DNA of 45,551 bases from an uncultured Oscillospiraceae bacterium (lineage in GTDB: Bacteria > Bacillota > Clostridia > Oscillospirales > Acutalibacteraceae), in assembly GCA_902492895.1 (NCBI GenBank), contig CABUNG010000020.1, forward strand, positions 1-45,551, read 5' to 3'. A program made the position numbers and the translations under genes. The notes under the pieces were generated by a model. That model saw nothing but the letters and a program-made list of their open reading frames with translations, searched no databases and was not told the DNA's origin. Position 1 is the first letter of the stretch, and each line of letters begins with the position of its first letter. Positions 17,199 to 25,944 of this stretch are shown here, one piece after another.

Positions 17199-18107
17199 AT
17201 GGCGATCATCCACAGACAGGTGTCACTGGAACAGCGTAAGCGGTATGTGGGGCTGCTCTTTATTCTTCCGTTTATCATTGGCTTCGCCGTATTTTTTCTG
17301 CAGCCGATTGTTATGACGGTCCTTTATTCGCTGTATGAGATGATGATTCAAAAAGGTGGGGGGTATACGCTGCTTCCGCTTCCGGACGGTGCCTTTTCCC
17401 ACTACCTGCATGCGTTTACCAAGGACGCGAACTTTCCTCAGCTGCTGGTGGGTACACTGAAAGATATCGCATACCAGACGCCGATTATCGTAGCGTTCAG
17501 TCTGTTTATGGCCATTGTGCTCACTCGGCCGTTCCGCGGCCGCATGGCGGCCCGCGCCATTTTTTTCCTTCCGATTATCATTACCTCCGGGGTGATTATC
17601 AATATCATCCGGATGGGACTGCGTGACGTAGCGATGGGGAACGACACTCAAAGCAACCTATTTAACAGCCAATTTATTTATCAAATGCTTGTCACCATGG
17701 AAATCCCGGACAAGATCACCGATACGGTGATGCAAATTATTAACGGCATTGTCGATCTTGTTTGGCGGTCGGGGGTGCAGATCCAGATTTTTATTGCCGG
17801 CCTGCTGGCCATTCCCAGAAGTTATTACGAGGTGGCCGAGGTGGAGGGCGCGACCGGCTGGGAAACTTTTGTCAAGGTGACGGTTCCTTCCGTGGCCCCG
17901 CATACGCTGCTGGTCCTAATTTATACGGTGATCGATTACAGCGCCAGCTATGACAATGCGACGCTGTTGTATATTTCAGATGTTTCCTATAAGCAGGCGA
18001 ACTATTCCTTTGGAAGCGCTATGTCCATTATCTATTTTGTTGTCACGGTCAGTGTTGTCAGTATTCTTTACTTTGTATTGAATCGGAAGATACATTATGA
18101 AACATAA
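17199..18107 (+). CDS. Sugar ABC transporter permease (MalF/UgpA-like), first importer
   Basis: A 302-residue inner-membrane protein with about six helices. The ATPase-contact EAA loop reads YEVAEVEGATGWETFVKVTVPSVAP near residues 210-235. It forms a heterodimer with the permease encoded immediately downstream, with which it overlaps by 11 bases. The starting ATG follows AAAGGGG. No ATPase gene is linked, as is common for CUT1 importers that share an MsmX/MsmK-type ATPase. Confidence 0.92.
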   Translation: MAIIHRQVSLEQRKRYVGLLFILPFIIGFAVFFLQPIVMTVLYSLYEMMIQKGGGYTLLPLPDGAFSHYLHAFTKDANFPQLLVGTLKDIAYQTPIIVAFSLFMAIVLTRPFRGRMAARAIFFLPIIITSGVIINIIRMGLRDVAMGNDTQSNLFNSQFIYQMLVTMEIPDKITDTVMQIINGIVDLVWRSGVQIQIFIAGLLAIPRSYYEVAEVEGATGWETFVKVTVPSVAPHTLLVLIYTVIDYSASYDNATLLYISDVSYKQANYSFGSAMSIIYFVVTVSVVSILYFVLNRKIHYET

Positions 18108-19071
18108 CATGCGGGAAGAAATAAAAAGAGCAGGGGTTCGGGAAAGCGCGCTGAGCCGCTATGCTTTCCGGCTTTTGTGGAGCCTATTTCGGACGGTATT
18201 ACTGGTTGCCATGTCCTTTGTAATCTTATATCCGCTGCTTTATATGATCAGCATGGCGATCCGCCAGCCAAGCGACGTTTACGATCCCACGGTTGTGTGG
18301 GTGCCGCGGCACTTTACGCTGGATAATTTCCGAAACGCAGCGGAAGCGATGAAATATGGGCAGGCATTGATGAATACTCTGCAAATTGCGATTTTCTCAT
18401 CGGTTATTCAGATGCTGGTTTGCTCTTTTGTCGCCTATGGGTTTGCAAGATTCCGCTTTCCTCTGAAAAAGATGTTTATCCTGTGTCTCTTTTTAATGGT
18501 CGTGATTCCCACCCAGACCATTTCCCTGCCGACGTATACCCTTTTTCGGAATCTGGATTTCCTGGGTATTCTGCAGGGAGTCAGCGGGGGAAAGGCAGCC
18601 TTGTCCATCTTGGATACTCCCTTTGTTTTCTATCTGCCGGCCGTCTTCGGAGCCGGATTGCGTTCCGGGATCTTTATTTTGATTTTCATGCAGTTTTTTC
18701 GGAATATGCCCAAGGATTTAGAGGATGCCGCTTATATAGACGGCTGCGGCTTTTTTAAGACCTATGTCCGGATTATGCTGCCGAACCTCCGAAACGCTAT
18801 GCTGATTGTCTTCCTTTTTTCTTTTGTATGGTATTGCAACGATTATTATCTGACAACGATTTTTGCTCCGAACATGCCGACGCTTTCCACCATGCTGGCC
18901 AATATGCGGCAAAACCTGACTCGGACCATGGGTACGAACTGGGACACCTACCAGATTATCACCATGCAGCAGGCGGGTGCGCTGCTTACGGTCGCGCCTT
19001 TGCTGCTTGTCTATATGGCGTTGCAGCGTTTCTTTGCCGAAAGCGTGGAGCGCAGCGGGATTGTGGGCTGA
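18097..19071 (+). CDS. Carbohydrate ABC transporter permease (MalG-like), first importer
   Basis: A 324-residue membrane protein with a basic N-terminus and about six helices. The EAA loop is LEDAAYIDGCGFFKTYVRIMLP, typical of the MalG side. The start overlaps the end of the previous permease gene, giving coupled translation. It probably works with the lipoprotein encoded at 12592-13914. Confidence 0.92.
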   Translation: MKHNMREEIKRAGVRESALSRYAFRLLWSLFRTVLLVAMSFVILYPLLYMISMAIRQPSDVYDPTVVWVPRHFTLDNFRNAAEAMKYGQALMNTLQIAIFSSVIQMLVCSFVAYGFARFRFPLKKMFILCLFLMVVIPTQTISLPTYTLFRNLDFLGILQGVSGGKAALSILDTPFVFYLPAVFGAGLRSGIFILIFMQFFRNMPKDLEDAAYIDGCGFFKTYVRIMLPNLRNAMLIVFLFSFVWYCNDYYLTTIFAPNMPTLSTMLANMRQNLTRTMGTNWDTYQIITMQQAGALLTVAPLLLVYMALQRFFAESVERSGIVG

Positions 19072-19103
19072 TGGGCCGTGTTTGGAAATGAGAGGGAAGC
19101 GCT

Positions 19104-21911
19104 ATGAGATCATTCGCCGCTCGAATTCTTGCCGGGATGCTGGGAGCGTCTCTCCTGGCCGGGACGATGCTGCCGGGAGCTGTCCGCGCCAAGGGATCTG
19201 CCGGCGAGGCGTCCGGATCGGAAACCGCCGTTCTTCCGGACTCTTCTTATATGGCATATGCCGGACAGACGGAATCGTTTCCGGATGGCTCGGAAGAACG
19301 GGAATACCTGGTGACGGCCGGGGAAGAGCACCTGGAAGCAGGGGGACAAAAGGAATTTGTCGTTTCTTTGGCAGCCGCCGGCCGATACCGGCTGGAACTG
19401 GAGTATTTGGCTCAGAGCGAACAGGGACAGTCGCCCGCAGTAACCATTCTGCTGGATGGAAAACTCCCCTTTGAGCAGTCTGGCGGATTGTCTCTGGATA
19501 CCATCTGGGTGGATGACGGCACGGCTCAAGCCGATTCCCAGGGCAACGCTGTCCATCCGCCGGCCCGGGAGGAATCCCGCCGTCTTACCATGATTCTGCG
19601 GGACAACAGTACGGTCCATGACGGGGAACTTCTGTTTGCGCTGCCCGCGGGGGAAACCAGGATCACCGTCCAGTCCGCAGGGCCGCTGGCTCTGTATGGA
19701 ATCCGCCTGCTGCCTCCGGAGGTACTGCTCTCTTATGCACAGGTATCCGCCGGGTATCCAGAAATTCGGACGGTGGCGGCTTGGGAAACCGAAGCGGAAA
19801 ATATGCTGGAACGATCCGATTCCGCTATCCGGCGGCAGTCCGACCAATCCGATCCCTCGGTCGTTCCCAGTAATGCCCGTTCCCTTACCCTGAATACGCT
19901 GGGCGGAGAAAATTGGCAGCAGCCGGGTCAGTGGGTCTCTTGGCGGTTGGAGGTACCGGAAGATGGACTGTATACCTTGTCCTTCCGTTACCGGCAGGAT
20001 ATTATACCCGGACTTCCCTCCTTCCGGCAGCTGAAAATTGACGGAGACATCCCGTTTTCCGAGATGCGCATGGTGGCCTTTCCCTATTCTTCCGATTGGC
20101 AGACGATGACGTTAGCCGACGAACAGGGAACACCGTATCTTTTTTACCTGGAACAGGGCAGCAGCGTCTTGACGCTGTCGGCGACACTGGGGGCCAAAAG
20201 TGAATATCTGCCGGAGCTCCAGAACGCGGTCTATTTTATGAACGAAATTTACCGGGATATCATTATGGTAACCGGTGTCAGCGTGGATTTGAACCGGGAC
20301 TTTCAATTCGAGTACGAATTGCCCGACCTGCTGCCGAATCTGGAGAAGCTGAGGGAACAGCTTGAAGAGATACGGCGGGTGATCGGCACTATGCAGACCG
20401 GCGGCGGAGATGAGGCATCGAGCGTGCTGGGGGAAATTGTCCGTCAAGTCGACGGCTTCCTGAAGCGCCCCTCCCGGATTCCGCAGCGGCTGGAGCGTTT
20501 CCGCACGAACATCAGCACGTTATCGGACATCCTTTCCGATCTGCAAAAGCAGCCGCTAGAGCTGGATCAAATCCTTCTCGTGGGGAACGGGAGCCCTGTA
20601 AAGGCACGGCACGCCAATGTTTTAGAAAAGATATGGTTTCGGATACAGATTTTGGGTTACACCTTCATGCAGGATTATTCGTTCGGTGAAACCGGTTCAC
20701 AGGCAGAACCTCTGAAGGTTTGGATCAATACGGGGGACATCCTGTCAAGCGGCGTGGCGTCGGGACGGGATCAGGCGCAGATTCTGAAAACCTTGATTGC
20801 CGAGCGCTTTACCCCGGAATCGCATATCCCGGTGAATCTTACACTGACAAATGTAGGAGATTCCTTGATGCAGGCCTCGTTAAGCGGAGTCGGGCCGGAC
20901 GCTGCTGTCTTTGTGCCGGAAGCCACGCCTGTATATCTCGCCTTGCGGGACGTGGCGGCGGATTTGTCGTCGGCGTCGGATTTTCCGGAGATCCGGGAAT
21001 GGTTTTATCCTTCGGCGTGGATTCCGTATACCTTGGGCGGCGGAGTCTATGCGCTGCCCGAAACGCAGAACTATTATATGCTGTTTTATCGGACGGATAT
21101 TTTTGAATCGATGGGGCTTGTCCCGCCAGAGACCTGGGATGAGTTCCTGGATGTAACGGTCGCCCTGCAAAAGAAAAATCTGGAAGTAGGGGTTCCGGAG
21201 AATCAGGCCGTTTTTGAGATGCTGCTTTTGCAGCAGGGAGGGGCCGTGTTCAACGACCGGCTGACGTCTGTTACCCTGACGACCCCGGAGGCGATTGCCG
21301 CCTTTACATCGTGGACGGACTTATACAGCCAATATGGACTGCCGTTATATTTCGATTTCTTTAACCGGTTCCGTTCCGGGGAAATGCCGATGGGCCTGGC
21401 CTCGCTCTCTTTCTATAATCAGGTGTCCATCGCCGCGCCGGAACTGCGGGGGCTGTGGAGTATGGCCCCTATTCCCGGAGAAGCGGGGGAGGCCGGTATC
21501 AACCATGCACAGAGCGCTGGCGGGACAGGTACAGTGGTTCTCCAAGGGGACCGCGCGGACGACGCCTACACTTTTGCCAAGTGGTGGGTCAGTGCGGATG
21601 TTCAGTATGCCTTCGGAAAAGAGATGGAGCAGCTCCTGGGAAAAGCGGCCCGGTATCATACGGCGAACCGTCAAGCATTTGAACGGATCCCCTGGACGCG
21701 GGAGGAACGGCTGCTGATATCGCAGCAATGGGAACAGGTCACGGATATTCCCCAGAGCCCGGCTTCCTACTACATAAGCCGAAGCCTTACCAATGCGTTT
21801 CGTGCCGTGCTTTATAACAGCCGCAATCCGCGGGAAACCATGCTGCGGTATACGGCGGACATGCAGAAGGAACTGGAACGTAAAAACACGGAATTCGATC
21901 TGGTTCCATAA
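19104..21911 (+). CDS. Giant solute-binding protein with N-terminal glycan-binding-like extension
   Basis: A 935-residue exported protein, about twice the usual size for a binding protein. A signal peptide (residues 1-29, ending VRAKG) leads to two beta-sandwich segments resembling CBM6/35 modules (about 48-205 with GRYRLELEY, and 225-375 with GLYTLSFRY). A helical segment follows (about 395-500) with coiled-coil character (LPNLEKLREQLEEIRRVI). The C-terminal part (about 525-935) is a family-1 solute-binding domain (LVPPETWDEFLDVTVALQKK, LASLSFYNQV, YTFAKWWVS). It probably holds a long or branched glycan and presents it to the permeases at 21933-23719. There is no lipobox or sortase signal, so how it stays at the surface is unclear; an uncleaved leader is possible. 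GAGGGAAG precedes the ATG. Confidence 0.85.
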   Translation: MRSFAARILAGMLGASLLAGTMLPGAVRAKGSAGEASGSETAVLPDSSYMAYAGQTESFPDGSEEREYLVTAGEEHLEAGGQKEFVVSLAAAGRYRLELEYLAQSEQGQSPAVTILLDGKLPFEQSGGLSLDTIWVDDGTAQADSQGNAVHPPAREESRRLTMILRDNSTVHDGELLFALPAGETRITVQSAGPLALYGIRLLPPEVLLSYAQVSAGYPEIRTVAAWETEAENMLERSDSAIRRQSDQSDPSVVPSNARSLTLNTLGGENWQQPGQWVSWRLEVPEDGLYTLSFRYRQDIIPGLPSFRQLKIDGDIPFSEMRMVAFPYSSDWQTMTLADEQGTPYLFYLEQGSSVLTLSATLGAKSEYLPELQNAVYFMNEIYRDIIMVTGVSVDLNRDFQFEYELPDLLPNLEKLREQLEEIRRVIGTMQTGGGDEASSVLGEIVRQVDGFLKRPSRIPQRLERFRTNISTLSDILSDLQKQPLELDQILLVGNGSPVKARHANVLEKIWFRIQILGYTFMQDYSFGETGSQAEPLKVWINTGDILSSGVASGRDQAQILKTLIAERFTPESHIPVNLTLTNVGDSLMQASLSGVGPDAAVFVPEATPVYLALRDVAADLSSASDFPEIREWFYPSAWIPYTLGGGVYALPETQNYYMLFYRTDIFESMGLVPPETWDEFLDVTVALQKKNLEVGVPENQAVFEMLLLQQGGAVFNDRLTSVTLTTPEAIAAFTSWTDLYSQYGLPLYFDFFNRFRSGEMPMGLASLSFYNQVSIAAPELRGLWSMAPIPGEAGEAGINHAQSAGGTGTVVLQGDRADDAYTFAKWWVSADVQYAFGKEMEQLLGKAARYHTANRQAFERIPWTREERLLISQQWEQVTDIPQSPASYYISRSLTNAFRAVLYNSRNPRETMLRYTADMQKELERKNTEFDLVP

Positions 21912-21932
21912 AAAGCGGAGGAAGGTGCATCC

Positions 21933-22829
21933 ATGGCCAGAAGATCCGTGGCAAAACGACGTATCAATCGGATCAGCTATGCCTTTATCGCCCCATGGCT
22001 GCTGGCATTTCTGATTTTTACGCTGATTCCCATTTTGGCTTCCGTCAGCCTGAGCTTTACCAATTTCAATATGGGGCCGCACGTCCGCTGGGTGGGACTG
22101 AGCAATTACCTGCGGCTTTTGCTGGATGATGATGTGTTCTTGATTTCCCTGCGGAACACGATTTTGTATGCGGTGGTTACCGGGCCGGTCGGGTACATTC
22201 TGAGTTTTCTGATCGCCTGGCTGATCAACGACTTGGGACGAAATCTCCGTTCGTTTCTTACCCTGTTGTTTTACGCCCCATCGCTGTCGGCCAACATCTA
22301 TGTCATATGGACCTATATCTTCAGCGGAGACAGCTACGGCCTGCTCAACAGCTGGCTGATCCAGCTGGGTCTGCTGCGTGAAACGGTGAACTGGCTGAAT
22401 GATCCTGCCTATAATTCGATTGTCGTGATCATTGTGATCCTATGGATGAGCATGGGAGCCGGTTTTTTGGCATTTGTAGCCGGACTGCAGCAGCTCAATC
22501 CCTCCCTGGCTGAAGCGGGAGCCATCGACGGGGTTCATAACCGCTGGCAGGAATTGTGGTACATCACCATTCCGCAGATGCAGCCCCAGCTGCTGTTTGG
22601 GGCGGTGATGGCCATAGCCGGAGCCTTTGCCGTAGGCTATCAGAACGCCGCACTTACGGGGATGCCCAGCACGGATTACTCGACGCATACCCTGCTGCTG
22701 CACATGATCGACTATGGATATACCCGCTTGGAGGTCGGTTATGCTTCGGCGGTTGCCACGGTGCTGTTCACACTGATGATTGGTGCTTGGCTTGTCATCC
22801 AACGAGCCTTTGCCAAGCATAGCGCCTGA
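21933..22829 (+). CDS. Sugar ABC transporter permease (MalF/UgpA-like), second importer
   Basis: A 298-residue membrane protein with the EAA loop LAEAGAIDGVHNRWQELWYITIPQM and about six helices. GGAGGAAGG precedes the start. It follows the giant binding protein by 21 bases and its TGA overlaps an ATG of the next permease gene. It is a separate importer from the pair at 17199-19071. Confidence 0.92.
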   Translation: MARRSVAKRRINRISYAFIAPWLLAFLIFTLIPILASVSLSFTNFNMGPHVRWVGLSNYLRLLLDDDVFLISLRNTILYAVVTGPVGYILSFLIAWLINDLGRNLRSFLTLLFYAPSLSANIYVIWTYIFSGDSYGLLNSWLIQLGLLRETVNWLNDPAYNSIVVIIVILWMSMGAGFLAFVAGLQQLNPSLAEAGAIDGVHNRWQELWYITIPQMQPQLLFGAVMAIAGAFAVGYQNAALTGMPSTDYSTHTLLLHMIDYGYTRLEVGYASAVATVLFTLMIGAWLVIQRAFAKHSA

Positions 22830-22843
22830 TGGGGAAGCTTATC

Positions 22844-23719
22844 ATGTCAACAAAGAGGAATATGATCATGTGTAAAAGGCAGCGCTTTAACCGTTCGGCG
22901 GGCGGCAATGGACTGGCGTTTTTCTTCCTGTTGGTATTGGGGGCGTTTACCGCCCTCCCCATTCTCTATTCGGTCATCAACGCCTTTAAGCCCCTGCCCG
23001 AGCTCTTTACCTACCCCCCTCGTTTTTTTGTACAGCATCCCACTCTTCGTAACTTTGGGGAGCTTTTTCGGCTTCAAAAGGATATGCTGGTGCCTATTGA
23101 ACGCTATCTGGTAAACAGCCTTTTTGTCACGGCTGCGGGGACCGTCCTGTATGTAGCCGTTGCCGCAATGGCAGCCTATCCTTTAGCAAGATTTGATTTT
23201 ACCGGGAAAAAGGTACTTTTCCAGCTGGTTGTGCTCTGTATTCTGTTTCGTCCCGAGGTTACGGCCATCCCGCAATATGTGGTGATGGCGAAAATGCATT
23301 TGATCGATACGCTGGGGGCGGTGATATTTCCGATCCTGGGCACAACCTTCGGGGTGTTCCTGATGCGACAGTTCATGGAAACGATCCCCAACGACATCCT
23401 GGAGGCTGCCCGTGTGGACGGCCTGGGGGAGGGCGGCATTTTCTTCCGCATGGTGCTTCCGATGGTCCGTCCCGCCATGCTGACGCTGGTGATCTTTACT
23501 TTTCAGAGCATGTGGAACAACAACGGTGTTCAGGTGATCTATCAGGAAAAGCTGAAACTCCTGCCCACTGCTCTGCAGCAGATCAGTACAGCCGGCTTTG
23601 AACGGGCCGGTGTGGCTGCCGTTATCTCGGTGATCCTGATGCTGCCGCCGGTGCTGCTGTTTGTGTTCAGTCAGCGGTCCGTGATTGAAACCATGGCGTA
23701 TTCCGGGATGAAGACGTGA
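22844..23719 (+). CDS. Carbohydrate ABC transporter permease (MalG-like), second importer
   Basis: A 291-residue membrane protein with the EAA loop ILEAARVDGLGEGGIFFRMVLPMVRPA and a C-terminal end METMAYSGMKT-like, typical of this family. Several in-frame ATGs exist (22829, 22844, 22862, 22868). ATG 22844 has GGGGAAG five bases upstream and is chosen, but AGAGGA also sits well for 22868. Confidence 0.9.
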   Translation: MSTKRNMIMCKRQRFNRSAGGNGLAFFFLLVLGAFTALPILYSVINAFKPLPELFTYPPRFFVQHPTLRNFGELFRLQKDMLVPIERYLVNSLFVTAAGTVLYVAVAAMAAYPLARFDFTGKKVLFQLVVLCILFRPEVTAIPQYVVMAKMHLIDTLGAVIFPILGTTFGVFLMRQFMETIPNDILEAARVDGLGEGGIFFRMVLPMVRPAMLTLVIFTFQSMWNNNGVQVIYQEKLKLLPTALQQISTAGFERAGVAAVISVILMLPPVLLFVFSQRSVIETMAYSGMKT

Positions 23720-23729
23720 GAGGGGGACC

Positions 23730-25259
23730 TTGCACTTGAAAACATACCGTGTTTGGGCCGCGGCGATCGGACTGGTACTGTCCATGCTGTGGTGCATCTG
23801 CCCGTGTGCCGCTATGGAGGGAACGGCGGATATAGCGGAAACCTATAAAAGCTATATTTATGACCAGAGGGGGAATCCCGTGGCGGCGCCTGAACTGTAC
23901 CGTTTCATCGGCTCGGTTTCCGGGGAATCGTTGGGACTGGGTGCCCTCTCCAAACCGGCGGATCTGTTTACAGACCGGAACGGCGATATCTATCTGGCGG
24001 ACAGCGGCAACCATCGGATCCTGATCATGGATAGCCGGCTGCGGTTGGAACAGGTTATCGACCAGGTGCTGATCGACGGCGTTCCCGAGTCTCTGAATAA
24101 TCCGCAGGGGGTGTTTGTGACCGCAGACGGCGATATTTATATTGCCGACACCGGCCATGCACGTGTGCTGGCTATGCGGCGGGACGGTTCAGTGTTCCGG
24201 ATCTACACAAAGCCGACAGAGGCGGTCTTCCCGCAGCAGACAGAATTCAGTCCCTACAAGATTGCGCTGGATCGGGCGGGCAGCTTATATGTGGTTTGCC
24301 ACAACGTGTTCCAGGGGCTGGTCTCTTACGATGCCCAGGGAACGTTTACCGGGTTCTTTGGGAGCAACCCGGTAGAGTTGACCTGGAGTCAATTGGTATC
24401 TCAGATCTGGAAAAACATTTTCACACAGGAGCAGGTGGCCTCTATGCAGAAGTCCTTGCCGGTCGAATACGCAAACGTCTACATCGGCACGGATAATTTC
24501 ATATATACGGCGACCCGCTCAACACAGAATTCGCTGGATGAAATTAAAAAAATGAACGCATTGGGGAACAACGTCCTGCAATTCGATGATACCGGAGTAT
24601 TTTATAAAAAGAACGATTTCGGTGATCTGAAAAAGGGCCGTCTGCACGGGAACACCCTGGACAGTCGTTTTGAGGACGTGTTCACCGATGAAAACGGTCT
24701 GATTTATGCGCTGGACAGCGAACGATGCCGGGTTTTTATCTACGATAAGGAATGTGACCTGCTGGGGATCGTCAGCGGAGCGGGGGACCAGGGCGGAACC
24801 ACGCGCGTTCCCGCCGCTGTAGAAAAGACGGGGGAACAGCTGCTGATTCTGGACCGTGATAAGGGGGCGATGTCCGTTTTTGTGCTGACGGATTATGGGC
24901 GGACACTACTCGAAGCCAGGGAACTCTATCAGGAGGGCAATTATGAGGATAGCCTCCGGCTTTGGCAGGAGGTCAAATGCCGCAACGCGAATCTCCCCAT
25001 GACTTACCGCAGTATGGGAAAAATCTATTACATGAGCGGTGCCTATTCACAGGCCATGGAACAGTTCAAGCTGTGTGAGGACCGGGAGGGATATTCGCAG
25101 GCGTATCGGGAGATTCGGAAGGATTTTGTCCGAAAGAACTTGCTGTGGATGTTTCTGGGCGGGATTCTTGTCCTATTCCTCATAAATCGGCTGGTGGCTT
25201 GGTTCTTGGTTTATACAGGCGCCCGCCTCCGTCCGGAAAGGAGGCGCCGTCATGATTAA
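23730..25259 (+). CDS. Exported NHL-repeat beta-propeller protein with TPR and C-terminal membrane anchor
   Basis: A 509-residue protein with an N-terminal leader (ending near CAAMEG) and NHL-type repeats (LFTDRNGDIYLADSGNHRILIMD, VFVTADGDIYIADTGHARVLAM and a later DVFTDENGLIYALDSERCRVFIYD). A TPR-like helical pair follows (EARELYQEGNYEDSLRLWQEV, MSGAYSQAMEQFKLCEDREGY). One transmembrane helix near the C-terminus is followed by a basic tail. The propeller is outside, so it may scaffold the complex or bind ligand. There is no ATG: TTG 23730 or TTG 23736 after AGAGGGGG is the likely start. It overlaps the YIP1 gene by eight bases. Confidence 0.8.
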   Translation: MHLKTYRVWAAAIGLVLSMLWCICPCAAMEGTADIAETYKSYIYDQRGNPVAAPELYRFIGSVSGESLGLGALSKPADLFTDRNGDIYLADSGNHRILIMDSRLRLEQVIDQVLIDGVPESLNNPQGVFVTADGDIYIADTGHARVLAMRRDGSVFRIYTKPTEAVFPQQTEFSPYKIALDRAGSLYVVCHNVFQGLVSYDAQGTFTGFFGSNPVELTWSQLVSQIWKNIFTQEQVASMQKSLPVEYANVYIGTDNFIYTATRSTQNSLDEIKKMNALGNNVLQFDDTGVFYKKNDFGDLKKGRLHGNTLDSRFEDVFTDENGLIYALDSERCRVFIYDKECDLLGIVSGAGDQGGTTRVPAAVEKTGEQLLILDRDKGAMSVFVLTDYGRTLLEARELYQEGNYEDSLRLWQEVKCRNANLPMTYRSMGKIYYMSGAYSQAMEQFKLCEDREGYSQAYREIRKDFVRKNLLWMFLGGILVLFLINRLVAWFLVYTGARLRPERRRRHD

Positions 25260-25944
25260 AGCGCTCATTCGCAACGCGTATATATTTTTTGTAAATTTTG
25301 ACCCTTCCCGGTACCGGTACCGCAATTTGGATAAAAGCAAACTGCGCTGGCCGTTCCGCATGATGCGTCATCCGCTGTCGGCTTTATATGAAATCAAGTA
25401 TGAAGGCAGAGGTTCCTTGGCCTTGGCCAATGCGTGCCTGTTTCTGTTTTTTCTGCTCCAGGTGATCCGGTATTCCGGCCGGGGCTTTCTGTTTAACACC
25501 AACCTGCCGGAGGATTTCAGCCTGCCTTTTCAACTGGCCGTTTCCTGTTTGCCGATATGCCTCTGGTGCATATCCCTGTGGGCGTCGTCGGTTCTGTTTG
25601 ACGGGGAGGGCAGTTTCCGTGAGCTCTATATCACTAGCGCATATGCGCTGCTGCCCTTGATGCTGTTTTCAGTTTTGGAGATGCTCCTTTCAAATGTGCT
25701 GCTGCTGGAGGAAGCGGCATTCCTGGCCTTGTTCACCGCGATAGGTACGGGCTGGACAATTCTGCTGTACATTCTCAGTACGCTGGTCATCGAGCAATTT
25801 ACGCTCAAACGCACGGTTTTTTGTATGTTGACTTCATTGTTTTTTCTGCTGCTGATCGTGTTTATCGGCCTGTTGTTGATGAACTTTCTCCAGCAGATGG
25901 TCCTATTTGTGCAGAGCGTGGTAAAGGAGATCGTATTCCGATGA
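25252..25944 (+). CDS. YIP1-family membrane protein
   Basis: A 230-residue protein with a basic N-terminal region (RWPFRMMRHPLSALYEIKYEGRGS) and five hydrophobic helices, the layout of YIP1 domain proteins. In bacteria such proteins have no established biochemical role. It starts inside the end of the NHL gene (GGAAAGGAGG upstream) and its TGA overlaps the ATG of the DUF5696 gene, so the three proteins are probably made together and may form one membrane assembly. Confidence 0.75.
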   Translation: MIKALIRNAYIFFVNFDPSRYRYRNLDKSKLRWPFRMMRHPLSALYEIKYEGRGSLALANACLFLFFLLQVIRYSGRGFLFNTNLPEDFSLPFQLAVSCLPICLWCISLWASSVLFDGEGSFRELYITSAYALLPLMLFSVLEMLLSNVLLLEEAAFLALFTAIGTGWTILLYILSTLVIEQFTLKRTVFCMLTSLFFLLLIVFIGLLLMNFLQQMVLFVQSVVKEIVFR

